Source of the DNA: Pseudomonas sp. TNT3
Lineage (GTDB): Bacteria > Pseudomonadota > Gammaproteobacteria > Pseudomonadales > Pseudomonadaceae
Reading direction: 5' to 3'
DNA: 64,000 bases
Assembly: GCF_010095445.2 (NCBI RefSeq)
Contig: NZ_WFGV02000028.1
Location: 1 to 64,000, forward strand
Below, in pieces: positions 54,001-62,393 of this stretch. Made by a program: the position numbers and the translations under genes. The notes below the pieces were generated by a model. It did no database searches and was not told the origin of the DNA. It worked only from the letters and a program-made list of their open reading frames with translations. Each line of letters begins with the position of its first letter. Position 1 is the stretch's first letter.

Positions 54001-55903
54001 AGGTTTCGCCTTCCCAATCGCCCGGCTTTTCTCCCTCGTATATCCAGGCGCCATGGCCGTTGTGTTCCAGTGTGGGCGAGTAGGCATTCGGGCGAGTCGG
54101 GTGCTTGATGCGGTGTGTGTTGGAAGTCGCCTCGTTCGAGACTTTCTCGATGAAGTAGAACTTGTCCTCCAGCGGCAAAATGGTCTGGTTGGCGCGGCGA
54201 TGCAGGCCGTATTCGTCCGGTTTCGAACCAGGCGTCAGGGTGAGGTTTTTTTGTTCGTAAGGGGCTAGATCGGGGAGCCACAGGGTTTGTTTGCCATCAG
54301 GCAGCCTGACCTGTTTCATTCCATCGACCAGCGGCGACAGTTTGAGCTTGAACGCGCTGCCTATTTGCGCACCTGCAACGAAGGCTGTCAGCTGGATGAC
54401 ATCCGTCACCACACTGATCACATGTTCGGCTGCTTCGAGCCCAAGGCCTTCCGCCAGATCGACGAGCCCTTCGATGACGTCACTGGTCAGCTGATAAACG
54501 GTGTAGGCCATCATCATCTCGCCCACTCCCGGCACGAACGGCGTGGCGATCAACAGCGCAACATTGAAGATGTCGGACACGATTTTTTTGAAATTATCCC
54601 ACCAGGCCCAACGCGCTTTGCTGTCGGTGTCATCAGTGGACACAGCGATTTCCCGTGCGTCGTTGATGACCTTGTTGAGTTTTTGCTGGTAGGTGTGTGT
54701 CCAGAAATCCCGGGTAAGCGGCAGGTGCTGGAATTGCAGGCGCGGGCGGGTCACCGGTTCCTCACGCCACGTTGGGCGCTGATCCGTTGCATCCTCTTTT
54801 TGATGCCATTTGACGCTGGAGAGACGTTGGTCGAGGTCTGCAAAAAAGTGCCCGCGTTGCTGTTGATCCACGAACTGGCTGAAGAATTGTCGGTAGGTCT
54901 GCTTCGATGATGTGCCGATCTTGTTTTCTCGCAGTTGGCGCGTCAGCTCGGTCATGAAGGCGTCTGTTGATTCATATTCCTTGAGCGGGTGATCCGGGTC
55001 ATGGGGCACATAGGCGATGAGCCGTCGAATGCCTCTGCTGTCCTTGATGGCAGGAATCAGCAGGACAATACCGGTCAGACGGGTCTCCATCATCGAGAGA
55101 TCGCAGCACAGCATTTGTCTGCCGTTAAGCAGGAGTTGAGGTGCCTCCTTTGTCAGGTCCAGCACCAGTTTGTAAACGTCGTACTGGATATCCCCGGTGG
55201 TCAGCGCCAGTTGCGCGGCGACGGCGAGGGCGTCTTTCTGGCTGTTGGTGACCTTGAGTTTCATCACGGCTTCGGCCACGGGTTCACCGGGTAGCAGAAC
55301 ACTTTCGAGGTGCGCTTTGTACCGTGCGCCGATGTCCAGTTCCCGGCAAAGCGCCTGAAACTGTCCGACGGTCATTTTGTGTCTTATCGGCAGAACATCG
55401 AAGTGTCCGCGGTGGTCAGGTTTGCTGATGAATTCCGAGCCCGTATCGACCGTTTCGTTTTTTGCGAAGTTGTGCAGCGCTGCATCCAGCAGCGAAACGG
55501 TTCGCATGGTGAGCCCGTTCGAGAGATTGATCGTGTACCACGGCAGGTTTTTGGGAAGGTACAGGCGCAAGTACGTCGTCTTGACGTCATCGGTGATGCC
55601 GTATTTTTCCTTGAGTTTTACCTGAAGCAGGGGCGCAGCAAAGGAATGAACGTCCTGCAGTTGTTCGAACAGTTTGTCGACCTGGTTCTGAGAACTCCAG
55701 GCTTTGAGGTTGGCGGCTTTCAGCGAGTCGTGAAGAGCGCTGGGTACCGTGCGGTACCACGGCTCCATGTTCAGGGCTGTGGCACTCAGTGCCTTGGCTC
55801 TGCCGACGGTGGCGGTTTTGAACGGGTCACTGAGGATGTTCTCGATGAACGTGTAGTGCCGGCCTTTGTCGGTGGTTTGGGCAGGCGAGGGGGCGTCAGA
55901 CAT
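51095..55903 (-). CDS. giant LRR/NEL-type E3 ubiquitin ligase effector
   Basis: A 1602-residue protein without a classical signal peptide. The N-terminal ~650 residues (FIENILSDPFKTAT..., WWDNFKKIVSDIFNVALLIATPFVPGVGEMMMAY) match the dermonecrotic-toxin-like region (DUF6543) seen in large Pseudomonas NEL proteins, with one hydrophobic hairpin near 440-480. Several leucine-rich repeats lie at about 1080-1190 (LRHLSARYSDLTALPPAIGRM..., LETLRLSNNRI, LKTLRLDGNPL). The C-terminal NEL ligase domain has the nucleophile Cys1355 in the CGD motif, followed by FNSMGLKVLV. Homologous IpaH/SspH ligases are type III effectors acting on host ubiquitin. ATG 55903 has AAGGA at good distance; 55912 is the alternative. 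No secretion genes are nearby. Confidence 0.87.
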   Translation of the reverse strand: MSDAPSPAQTTDKGRHYTFIENILSDPFKTATVGRAKALSATALNMEPWYRTVPSALHDSLKAANLKAWSSQNQVDKLFEQLQDVHSFAAPLLQVKLKEKYGITDDVKTTYLRLYLPKNLPWYTINLSNGLTMRTVSLLDAALHNFAKNETVDTGSEFISKPDHRGHFDVLPIRHKMTVGQFQALCRELDIGARYKAHLESVLLPGEPVAEAVMKLKVTNSQKDALAVAAQLALTTGDIQYDVYKLVLDLTKEAPQLLLNGRQMLCCDLSMMETRLTGIVLLIPAIKDSRGIRRLIAYVPHDPDHPLKEYESTDAFMTELTRQLRENKIGTSSKQTYRQFFSQFVDQQQRGHFFADLDQRLSSVKWHQKEDATDQRPTWREEPVTRPRLQFQHLPLTRDFWTHTYQQKLNKVINDAREIAVSTDDTDSKARWAWWDNFKKIVSDIFNVALLIATPFVPGVGEMMMAYTVYQLTSDVIEGLVDLAEGLGLEAAEHVISVVTDVIQLTAFVAGAQIGSAFKLKLSPLVDGMKQVRLPDGKQTLWLPDLAPYEQKNLTLTPGSKPDEYGLHRRANQTILPLEDKFYFIEKVSNEATSNTHRIKHPTRPNAYSPTLEHNGHGAWIYEGEKPGDWEGETLMRRLGHRVDRFSPVELEQIRISSGTSTNALRQLHVDSAPPPPILADTIKRFIAYDEVKAVDGRAAETSKRLYQAAEATSKAEVLLLRQSFPDIPLTVAQTVLADATADERTIMAEENRLPLRVKTQAREMNFEAGTARAYDGFYRPEQTIPDTERLALNTLRLNTDTFSDLRIEVRDGTDDGTLRCSVGPDDAATVRRLIRDEQGQYTVLDGDNQPLHEAGDFYEAILRALPDDRRAALGYPRGHGHSLKVWIMEKSAPPAQRRTLLAEPPIRTVAAIETVNLVRGPSLSRRPATPQERVMNLYSGMSEEQAHAFVEALRAKGDPDQAIDRLRDELQELHTTLRDWSYNYHPNVDTSDVLDANSDWNNFRFKGGSFIQERLIECFERKSQAFGERNIHPEAGYTLDLSSDLMGPQLDRWWTDLKELPNIKKYLDQVTILNLDNARFSADARGLLSDLPQVRHLSARYSDLTALPPAIGRMHLLETLRLSNNRIRLTPDSARQLGGLTRLKTLRLDGNPLLHPLDVGRMPGLRVLSLRTTGLETWPERLFMDGVFRKSRPRGFSLDLRSSPITTVPDVVPGSDHALIVARARLDTRKLSDVDRLRLETYRESVGMAARQVYEQAATDEIRNWRMISDDATPYSTSAGVGTFRDESWHDLASEPGAADFFRVIRKQRESKDYRNSDSRPQLTKRVWQMVDAAALDSDLRVELFEQARQPDTCGDAGSQLFNSMGLKVLVSAARTESTSVLELENRLVKLAKSAARLEKVGDIARKEILTQRDMSQRVPPVPDYHAPDEVEVHLAFETGLAKRLDLPWQSDRMLYRDTSRVTPDMIDAAYRKIIADEAGDGLVNAMIDSFENPFWENYLKSTHPAEIEANKRSFDLRLGQVEDLREAQNAWVNESDPAQLAVRQKTLEDLANQLNVAHNEVFTEEEMTDEFYNQLVLPLTNERNQLARTLTREALARAGL

Positions 55904-56064
55904 GGCAATCATCCTTGATCGTTTTAAGAAGGATCAGCCTATCTGTCGGGGCTCAAAAAAAAAGCCCGAATACCTGCGCTAAACCGGGGTTTGGTGCGGG
56001 CAAACCTTTGAATAATCGAATCTGAAAAATAACGGAATACCACCTGCTATTGGACAATACCGGG
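55904..56064. other. spacer between NEL ligase and PBP genes
   Basis: 160 bp without gene. An A10 run at 55953-55962 follows GGGGCT. It probably contains the NEL gene promoter and the PBP gene end. No terminator stem is clear. Confidence 0.35.
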
Positions 56065-59000
56065 TCACGAAGTCGGATGGGCTGCCGCCACGGACGAACC
56101 CTCCACGGGGTGGCATTGCGAAGCACTGCCCGGTTGCAGATACGGCGTCAAAATCGGCGCCATGCCTTTGAGCACCTGCACCGGCAACGCCGAGGTGAAC
56201 TTGAAGGCTTCGGCAGTACGTCCCGGCACAAACGCGGTCAAGGTGCCGAAATGGGTGTCGCCGATGTAGAACACGAAAGTCGCGGTGCGGTTGATCGATT
56301 TCGAGCTGAGAATTCGCCCGCCCGAGCCGACGGCTTCAATACGGTTATCCCCGGTCCCGGTCTTGCCGCCCATCGCCAACGGTTTGCCATCGGGCGTGAT
56401 GAAACTGCCGGAGACGCGTTTGGCGGTACCGGCATCCACCACCTGCGACAAGGCCTCGCGCATGGCTGTCGCCACTTCGGAAGGCATCACCCGTTTGCCG
56501 ACGTCCGGGTCATTGATCAGCCTAGTTTCATAGGGCGTGTTCGCGGCGAAGTGCAGGGTGTCGATGCGCAAGGTCGGCATCCGTACACCGTCGTTGAGGA
56601 TGGTGCCGATCAACTCGGCCAGCGCGGCCGGGCGGTCGCCGGAGCTGCCGATGGCGGTGGCCAGCGACGGCACGAGGTGGTCGAACGGATAGCCGACTTT
56701 CTGCCAGCGCTGATGAATGTCGAGGAACGCCTCGATTTCCAGCATGGTGCGAATGCGGCTGTCGCGGGCGCCTTTGTGACGGCTCTTGAACAGCCAGCTG
56801 TAGACTTCCTGACGCTCGAACTGGCTGGCTTTGACGATCTGGCTCCACTTGGCATCCGGGTTGTTCAGCAGGTATCCCATCAGCCATAGATCCAGTGGGT
56901 GAACCTTGGCAATGAAGCCCTGGTCCGGCAGGTCATAGGCGCCGGGTCTGTAGTTCTCATAGAGCCGCTCAAGGCGTTCATCGGTCAGCTTCTCGGTGAG
57001 CTTGGCACCTTTGAGGTGTGCGCGAACAAAGGCGTTGAAGCTTTCCTGACTGGCTTGTGGCAGCAGGTAACGATGCACGGCCGCCATGCGAATTGGGGTC
57101 GGGCGAATGCTGTCGAGGAAGGTCTCCAGTCGCGCCTGGGTGTCTTTGTTTTTGTACTTTTTCCAGAACTTCAGCAGAAACGAAGTGCCTTCGCGGTCGG
57201 CGAACGAGGCGAGGTATTCCTGACGTCTCGGGTCGCGATCATCCTTGAGCAATTCGGCACTGTTGTTGGGGCCGGAGTAGGTGGCATAGCGCACCAGGTC
57301 GCGCATCAGGCGAATGAACGGCAAGTTGATCGACTCGCGCAGGGCGTCACGCAGAGTGGGTAGTCGGCCGTTGTCCTCTTTGCGAAAGTTGTTAAACGTG
57401 TGCAGCCCGCCGCCAGTGAAAAAAGCCTCGCCCGGGCTGGCGGAGTATTTACGATCCAGCGCGGCGCCGAGCATGGTTTGCAAATTGCGGTCTTTATTCT
57501 GGATCAAATAGTCGATGGCCCAGCGGCTCAGACGGTCCTGGTCCGGTACATCGAGTTTCTTGAGTTCCGGTACGGTCATTGCGCCGTACTTATCGTGCAG
57601 CTCGGCGATGATTTGCAGGTAAGTGGTCATCACGCGCATTTTGGCCGTGGAGCCGAGCTCCAGCTTGCTGCCTTCGTTGATGTCGAACGGTTGGTCGGTG
57701 CTGTCGGTTTGTACCCGCACCCGCGAACCGTCGGGGGTCAGTTCGAACAAGGTGAAGCTGTAACGTACCTGGGTGGTGCTGGTGGGGGTCAGCAGGCGCT
57801 CGCCCATCAAGCCGATCTGCGCGGCAAAGACCGGGTCGGCGAGGTGCTTGAGGTATTCGGTGGCCCGGGTTTGCAGATCGCCTTGCAGGGTGCTGGTGGC
57901 GGACAGGTCCAAACGGTCGAGATCGTACAGGGGACGATTGAGCAGGCCGCCCAGGCGACTGCGCGCCACGCTGATGCCCTTGTTGGTTTCGATTGGCTGG
58001 ATAGTGGGCTGCGTCGCCCAATCGCGATAAGTCACTTTGCTGGCCAGCGCGGCGGCCGACAGTGGTGCGTCGATCACATTATTCAGCGCGAGCAGGCGGA
58101 TGTGGCTGTCGGTAAGGTCGGCCAGCTCATCGTGACCCTTGGTCAGGTAGTGGGAAGGGCGCCGCTGGGCGATCATGAGCGACAGCATTTCGCGCAAGGC
58201 CAGGCCCTTTGCCGCCATGGTTTTCGGGTCCGTTGCCGTGCTGGCCAGGGTTTCGTTGGCCGTGTTGAAGTCGGCGCCGTACCAGACGCGTAACCCTTCC
58301 GCCATGCCATGCACTTCGCCGTGGCCCGGAACGGCTGACAGGGGCACGCTGTTGAGGTAGTCACGCACCACATTCTGCCGCGCCACGAGGGTGTCCGGTC
58401 CGGCCTGATAGGCGCGGACGGTGGCGGAAATCATCTGCCGGATCTTTTCCGCGCCCGACACCGTCAGGCCGTCGGGCGAGTGCCGGTACTTCTCCAATTG
58501 CGTGGCCAGGGTACTGCCACCGGCCGACTGCCCAGGCATGTGCAGCAATTTTGCCACTTGAGACCACGCCGCCATGCCGAACCGTGGCCAATCCACGGCA
58601 GGGTTGGCCAGGGGCTGGCGGGGGTCGAGCAGGAAGCGGTTTTCGATAAACAGCAGACTGTTCACTACTACCGGCGGTATTGCCTCGAAGCTGGAATAGA
58701 GCTGCTGCGGGTATTTGTATTGATACAGCGGTGATCCACGGCAATCGGTGATCGACAGTCCCGCCTGGATTTTTTCCGCATAGGGTACGAAAAAGCCTTT
58801 GCCGCTGTAGTCCATCAACGCTTGGGAAAATCGGGTTTGCGATTGCACCACGTAGTCGCGCTTGATCAGGCGCGGCAGAAAGTCGCTCAGCGAGCTGTAG
58901 CCCAAGCGCAAATCAAACGGACCGGCGCCGGGGTAGCGAATCGCATCGCTGGGGCCGGGTTGCAGGTCGTAATTGAGGGTGGCGGCAAACTTGCTGACTT

Positions 59001-59211
59001 CCCGGGACTGGAATTTTGACGTGCGCATTTCCTTGGCAGCAGCGAGCCCAAGGACGATGGCGATAATCAATACCAACAACCAAAAGGCCTTCCACCCATG
59101 CTTGGTGCCACGGGGTTTTTCAGGTGGCGGCGCATCATCCACAGCTTCAGTCTGGACCACGGTTTTACTCGAATCGGTTTGCCATAACGCGCCCATAGTC
59201 GACTGATCCAT
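56065..59211 (-). CDS. class A penicillin-binding-protein-like transglycosylase/transpeptidase
   Basis: A 1048-residue bifunctional cell-wall synthase anchored by one membrane segment (about 42-60, WLLVLIIAIVLGLAAA). The glycosyltransferase GT51 part (about 150-330) has Glu190 in FIENRFLL, GGSTLATQLEKY and a later HGMAEGLRVWYG. The transpeptidase part has the full active-site set: Ser521/Lys524 in STAK, SIN at 627-629, and KTG at 950. It is longer than PBP1a/1b, and the EDxxF signature is altered to ENRF, so it is an unusual subfamily member, often called transglycosylase in Pseudomonas. It is transcribed alone. Confidence 0.88.
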   Translation of the reverse strand: MDQSTMGALWQTDSSKTVVQTEAVDDAPPPEKPRGTKHGWKAFWLLVLIIAIVLGLAAAKEMRTSKFQSREVSKFAATLNYDLQPGPSDAIRYPGAGPFDLRLGYSSLSDFLPRLIKRDYVVQSQTRFSQALMDYSGKGFFVPYAEKIQAGLSITDCRGSPLYQYKYPQQLYSSFEAIPPVVVNSLLFIENRFLLDPRQPLANPAVDWPRFGMAAWSQVAKLLHMPGQSAGGSTLATQLEKYRHSPDGLTVSGAEKIRQMISATVRAYQAGPDTLVARQNVVRDYLNSVPLSAVPGHGEVHGMAEGLRVWYGADFNTANETLASTATDPKTMAAKGLALREMLSLMIAQRRPSHYLTKGHDELADLTDSHIRLLALNNVIDAPLSAAALASKVTYRDWATQPTIQPIETNKGISVARSRLGGLLNRPLYDLDRLDLSATSTLQGDLQTRATEYLKHLADPVFAAQIGLMGERLLTPTSTTQVRYSFTLFELTPDGSRVRVQTDSTDQPFDINEGSKLELGSTAKMRVMTTYLQIIAELHDKYGAMTVPELKKLDVPDQDRLSRWAIDYLIQNKDRNLQTMLGAALDRKYSASPGEAFFTGGGLHTFNNFRKEDNGRLPTLRDALRESINLPFIRLMRDLVRYATYSGPNNSAELLKDDRDPRRQEYLASFADREGTSFLLKFWKKYKNKDTQARLETFLDSIRPTPIRMAAVHRYLLPQASQESFNAFVRAHLKGAKLTEKLTDERLERLYENYRPGAYDLPDQGFIAKVHPLDLWLMGYLLNNPDAKWSQIVKASQFERQEVYSWLFKSRHKGARDSRIRTMLEIEAFLDIHQRWQKVGYPFDHLVPSLATAIGSSGDRPAALAELIGTILNDGVRMPTLRIDTLHFAANTPYETRLINDPDVGKRVMPSEVATAMREALSQVVDAGTAKRVSGSFITPDGKPLAMGGKTGTGDNRIEAVGSGGRILSSKSINRTATFVFYIGDTHFGTLTAFVPGRTAEAFKFTSALPVQVLKGMAPILTPYLQPGSASQCHPVEGSSVAAAHPTS

Positions 59212-59325
59212 TCACGCAGATTGATCGGACTTGTCTGAAGCTTAGTCGGTGGTTGGCGATGGTGAAAAAATTGTGAATACAGAAATATCGATTTCCGATC
59301 GTCAAGTCCCTGTGAAAAGGCGTTT

Positions 59326-59409
59326 TTGTGGTAACGGGATACAGGTGTCCAAGGGATTCAGGTGGTGGGGTATTCATGTGGTGAGGGGATTCAAGTGGTG
59401 AGGGGATTC
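59326..59409. repeat. 17-bp tandem array, left flank of RAYT-proximal REPIN-like element
   Basis: Consecutive units of about 17 bp, starting with a decayed TTGTGGTAACGGGATAC, then at 59343, 59360 (16 bp), 59376 and 59393, ending with AAGTGGTGAGGGGATTC. The last unit is the tip of the following element. Confidence 0.85.
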
Positions 59410-59516
59410 ATCCCCGTTGGAGTGCGAAGCACTCCCCTGTGTCCTTTCTGTTAAACCGGAATCACAGGGTTTACGGCTGCTGCGCAACCGAACGGGGATA
59501 AATCCCCTCGCCACAT
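59393..59516. repeat. REPIN-like element, GTGGTGAGGGGATTCATCCCCGTTGG class, copy 1 beside RAYT
   Basis: Inverted arms with a GGAGTGCGAAGCACTCC inner stem on the left and GGCTGCTGCGCAACC on the right. It is about 90% identical to the copy at 60253-60378 in the same orientation, making a direct repeat around the transposase gene. Confidence 0.9.
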
Positions 59517-59566
59517 AAAATCTCTGTGTCATTAAGTCTTCTGTCCAACAAATCCCCTCACCACAG
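59500..59566. repeat. 17-bp tandem array, right flank
   Basis: Four units of 17, 17, 16 and 17 bp (59500, 59517, 59534, 59550) derived from AAATCCCCTCRCCACA, with the middle two decayed. It ends 33 bp from the RAYT stop codon. Confidence 0.75.
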
Positions 59567-59598
59567 TGATTTCGACAGTCATTGAAGGAAGGTGACAG

Positions 59599-60057
59599 TT
59601 ACAACCAGCAGGCATCCCAGAGCGGGTAATCGCCGATTTTGTCCACGAGCCCTGCTCTCAAGGGGTTGGCAACGATATAACGAGCGAACGGCAGAAGTTC
59701 TTCGCCATCACGAATGGCTCGATCGTGATAGCCGGTTTGCCACAAAGTGCCACGTCGACCGATGGTTTTGTTCACTGCCTGTGCGCATCGGGCTTTGGTA
59801 GCACCCATGACATTCCCTAACTTGTCGTCTTGCAGTTGCATCAGCCAATGAAAGTGATCAGGCATCACCACCCAAGCGATTGAATTCACCCGTCCGGAGT
59901 CGTGAGCCCGTCGCATTTCTGCGACAAGCAGGCGGCCCAAGCGCCAATCCGAAAATAGTGGTTGGCGATTGTGGATAACTGCGGTGATGAGATAAGCGCG
60001 ACCGATTTCGGAATGTCTGCCGAAACGCAGGCGATGAGAATTTGGTTGAGTCGGCAA
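59599..60057 (-). CDS. REP-associated tyrosine transposase (RAYT)
   Basis: A single-domain Y1/HUH transposase of 152 residues that cuts and moves REP sequences in single-stranded form. The HUH metal site is in WVVMPDHFHWLMQL, and the catalytic Tyr is in FARYIVANPLRAGLV. GTLWQTGYHDRAIRD lies between them. I take the TTG at 60057 as start, because family members begin M-PTQPNSHRLR and AAGGAAG lies seven bases upstream. The frame is open to 60081. Two near-identical REPIN-like repeats of one class flank it in direct orientation, which suggests they are its cognate substrates. All catalytic residues are present, so it is probably active. Confidence 0.92.
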   Translation of the reverse strand: MPTQPNSHRLRFGRHSEIGRAYLITAVIHNRQPLFSDWRLGRLLVAEMRRAHDSGRVNSIAWVVMPDHFHWLMQLQDDKLGNVMGATKARCAQAVNKTIGRRGTLWQTGYHDRAIRDGEELLPFARYIVANPLRAGLVDKIGDYPLWDACWL

Positions 60058-60204
60058 TCCATTGCTTCCTTGTGATCTCAAGTGACGCGTTGAGGCTAGT
60101 ACGCAGTGGTCTATAGCAACGCTGAGACTATTGAGTGAAATTTCCGATTCTTGCGAAGAATTTGGTGAAGTAAGAGTTTTTGTGATTAGGGGGGGCAGAA
60201 GTTT

Positions 60205-60268
60205 TTGTGGCTAGGGGATTTTGTGGTTAGGGGATCTTGTAGTTAGGGGATCTTGTGGTGAGGGGATT
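60205..60268. repeat. 16-bp tandem array upstream of RAYT
   Basis: Four consecutive 16-mers TTGTRGYTAGGGGATY at 60205, 60221, 60237 and 60253. The last is the tip of the following element. A decayed extra unit lies near 60178. Confidence 0.9.
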
Positions 60269-60378
60269 TATCCCCGTTGGAGTGCGAAGCGCTCCCCTTG
60301 CGTCCTTTCAGTTACATCGGATTCGCAGGGTTTACGGCTGCTGCGCAACCGAACGGGGATAAATCCCCTCGCCACAAG
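60253..60378. repeat. REPIN-like element, copy 2 beside RAYT
   Basis: A near-identical direct repeat of 59393-59516. The inner stem reads GGAGTGCGAAGCGCTCC and the right arm AACGGGGATAAATCCCCTCGCCACA. One or two decayed tip units follow to about 60410. Confidence 0.9.
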
Positions 60379-60410
60379 ATACCCTTCACCACATAGATCC
60401 CCTTCCGAAG

Positions 60411-60798
60411 ACGTTCATGTATCTCAATAGAGACAGGCTCTGAAAGGGCTGGGCTAGACGCCTCGAGCGATAAATAAGACCTTGGTAGGGACATGACGAT
60501 GCACCAATGCTGTGCAATACTCCACGCCGTTTTACCAGTGAAAAATCCTACATTAGCCAGGTAATGTCCCTCCGCTAACTGGGCTTTTGCCGAGAGTTCT
60601 TGCTGAATGTTGTGGTTTATAGAGTGAAAAAACCTGTAAGAAGCTTTTTATACTGCACGCCCCGCTGATCTTGGAGGTTTTGTCCTACAAGACGGTGCTG
60701 CCCACGAAGCAGGACCGGTTTCATGGAGGCAATGGTTTACCAGCCAGCGCTTCGACACTCGGTGGTCATATCCAATAACAAGACGAGGTTGTACCCCT
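60411..60798. promoter_or_regulatory. upstream region of the amino-acid permease gene
   Basis: No gene is seen. A TATACT at 60649-60654 may be a -10 box, but no clear -35 lies at the right distance. A 17-bp dyad TGCAC-N7-GTGCA at 60500-60516 has the spacing of NtrC boxes. I found no sigma54 promoter near it, so this remains a suggestion. Confidence 0.35.
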
Positions 60799-62220
60799 AT
60801 GCCAGTCGGCAATCATCTGCCCCAAGGCGAGACCGCTCAGGGCGGCCCGCTTAAACGCGAACTCGGCGAACGGCATATTCGTTTGATGGCGCTGGGTGCC
60901 TGTATCGGTGTTGGTCTGTTTCTCGGTTCGGCCAAGGCCATCGAAATGGCTGGCCCGGCCATCATGCTGTCCTACATCATCGGCGGTCTGGCGATCCTGG
61001 TGATCATGCGCGCCCTCGGCGAGATGGCCGTGCATAACCCGGTCGCCGGCTCGTTCAGCCGTTACGCACAAGACTACCTCGGCCCCCTGGCGGGCTTCCT
61101 CACCGGCTGGAACTACTGGTTCCTGTGGCTGGTGACCTGCGTCGCGGAAATCACCGCGGTGGCGGTGTACATGGGCGTCTGGTTCCCCGAAGTACCCCGC
61201 TGGATCTGGGCGCTGTCCGCGTTGATCAGCATGGGCACCATCAACCTGATCGCCGTGAAAGCGTTCGGTGAGTTCGAGTTCTGGTTCGCCCTGATCAAGA
61301 TCGTCACCATCATTGCGATGGTCATCGGCGGTATCGGCGTAATCGCGTTCGGCTTCGGAAATGACGGCGTGGCGCTGGGGATTTCCAATCTCTGGGCCCA
61401 CGGCGGCTTCATGCCCAATGGCGTGCAAGGCGTGTTGATGTCTCTGCAGATGGTGATGTTTGCCTACCTGGGCGTCGAAATGATCGGCCTGACTGCCGGC
61501 GAAGCTAAAAACCCGCAGAAAACCATCCCTAACGCGATCGGCTCGGTGTTCTGGCGGATCCTGCTGTTCTACGTCGGCGCGCTGTTCGTGATCCTGTCGA
61601 TCTACCCGTGGAACGAAATCGGCACTCAGGGCAGTCCGTTCGTGATGACGTTCGAACGTCTGGGCATCAAGACCGCGGCCGGCATCATCAACTTCGTGGT
61701 GATCACTGCAGCGCTGTCCTCGTGCAACGGCGGCATCTTCAGCACCGGGCGCATGCTTTACAGCCTGGCGCAAAATGGTCAGGCCCCGGCAGCGTTCGCC
61801 ACGACCTCCAGCAATGGAGTGCCGCGTCGTGCGTTGCTGCTGTCGATTGGCGCCCTGCTGTTGGGCGTGCTGCTGAACTACCTGGTGCCTGAGAAGGTGT
61901 TCATCTGGGTGACAGCCATTGCGACCTTCGGCGCGATCTGGACCTGGGTGATGATCCTGCTGTCCCAACTCAAGTTCCGCAGAGGCCTGAGTGCCAGCGA
62001 ACGTGCGGGCCTCAAGTACAAGATGTGGCTGTTCCCGGTCAGCTCGTACCTGGCGCTGGCGTTCCTGGTGCTGGTGGTCGGCCTGATGGCGTACTTCCCG
62101 GACACCCGTGTGGCGCTCTATGTCGGCCCGGCGTTCCTGGCGCTGCTGACCGTGTTGTTCTACGTGTTCAAGCTGCAACCGACCAACGCTTTGCAAGGTG
62201 CGGCGCGTTCGGCTTCGTAA
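60799..62220 (+). CDS. amino-acid permease (AAT family, ProY-like)
   Basis: A 473-residue inner-membrane APC-superfamily transporter with twelve predicted membrane segments. The AAT signature is complete in GERHIRLMALGACIGVGLFLGSA (about 24-46), and the EMAVHNPVAGSFSRYAQDYLGP loop and the YLGVEMIGLTAGEAKNP motif are present. Closest by pattern are proline-specific permeases such as ProY, but the substrate cannot be fixed. P. aeruginosa has a comparable permease (PA0789) in this part of the genome. A strong terminator follows. Confidence 0.9.
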   Translation: MPVGNHLPQGETAQGGPLKRELGERHIRLMALGACIGVGLFLGSAKAIEMAGPAIMLSYIIGGLAILVIMRALGEMAVHNPVAGSFSRYAQDYLGPLAGFLTGWNYWFLWLVTCVAEITAVAVYMGVWFPEVPRWIWALSALISMGTINLIAVKAFGEFEFWFALIKIVTIIAMVIGGIGVIAFGFGNDGVALGISNLWAHGGFMPNGVQGVLMSLQMVMFAYLGVEMIGLTAGEAKNPQKTIPNAIGSVFWRILLFYVGALFVILSIYPWNEIGTQGSPFVMTFERLGIKTAAGIINFVVITAALSSCNGGIFSTGRMLYSLAQNGQAPAAFATTSSNGVPRRALLLSIGALLLGVLLNYLVPEKVFIWVTAIATFGAIWTWVMILLSQLKFRRGLSASERAGLKYKMWLFPVSSYLALAFLVLVVGLMAYFPDTRVALYVGPAFLALLTVLFYVFKLQPTNALQGAARSAS

Positions 62221-62238
62221 GTCGTTCGTATGAAATGC

Positions 62239-62269
62239 AAAAGCCCCGGTCCTGATGGCCGGGGCTTTT
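62239..62269 (+). terminator. rho-independent terminator of the permease gene
   Basis: AAAAGCCCCGG/CCGGGGCTTTT stem with a TCCTGATG-type loop and T run. Confidence 0.92.
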
Positions 62270-62393
62270 GCGTTTTTGATCTTCCATTCTCTGCCGCTCG
62301 TCTGAAAGGCAGCCTGACCTGCGATTTATGACAGCAGACACGCTCAAATAAACAGGATCTGATGGGTGTCGCGTTCAACAACAGGTGAGCCGC

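Noticed and set aside
60540..60620. sigma54 promoter for the permease gene
   Set aside because: No GG-N10-GC pair with the consensus context is present. The TTGC motifs found align poorly.
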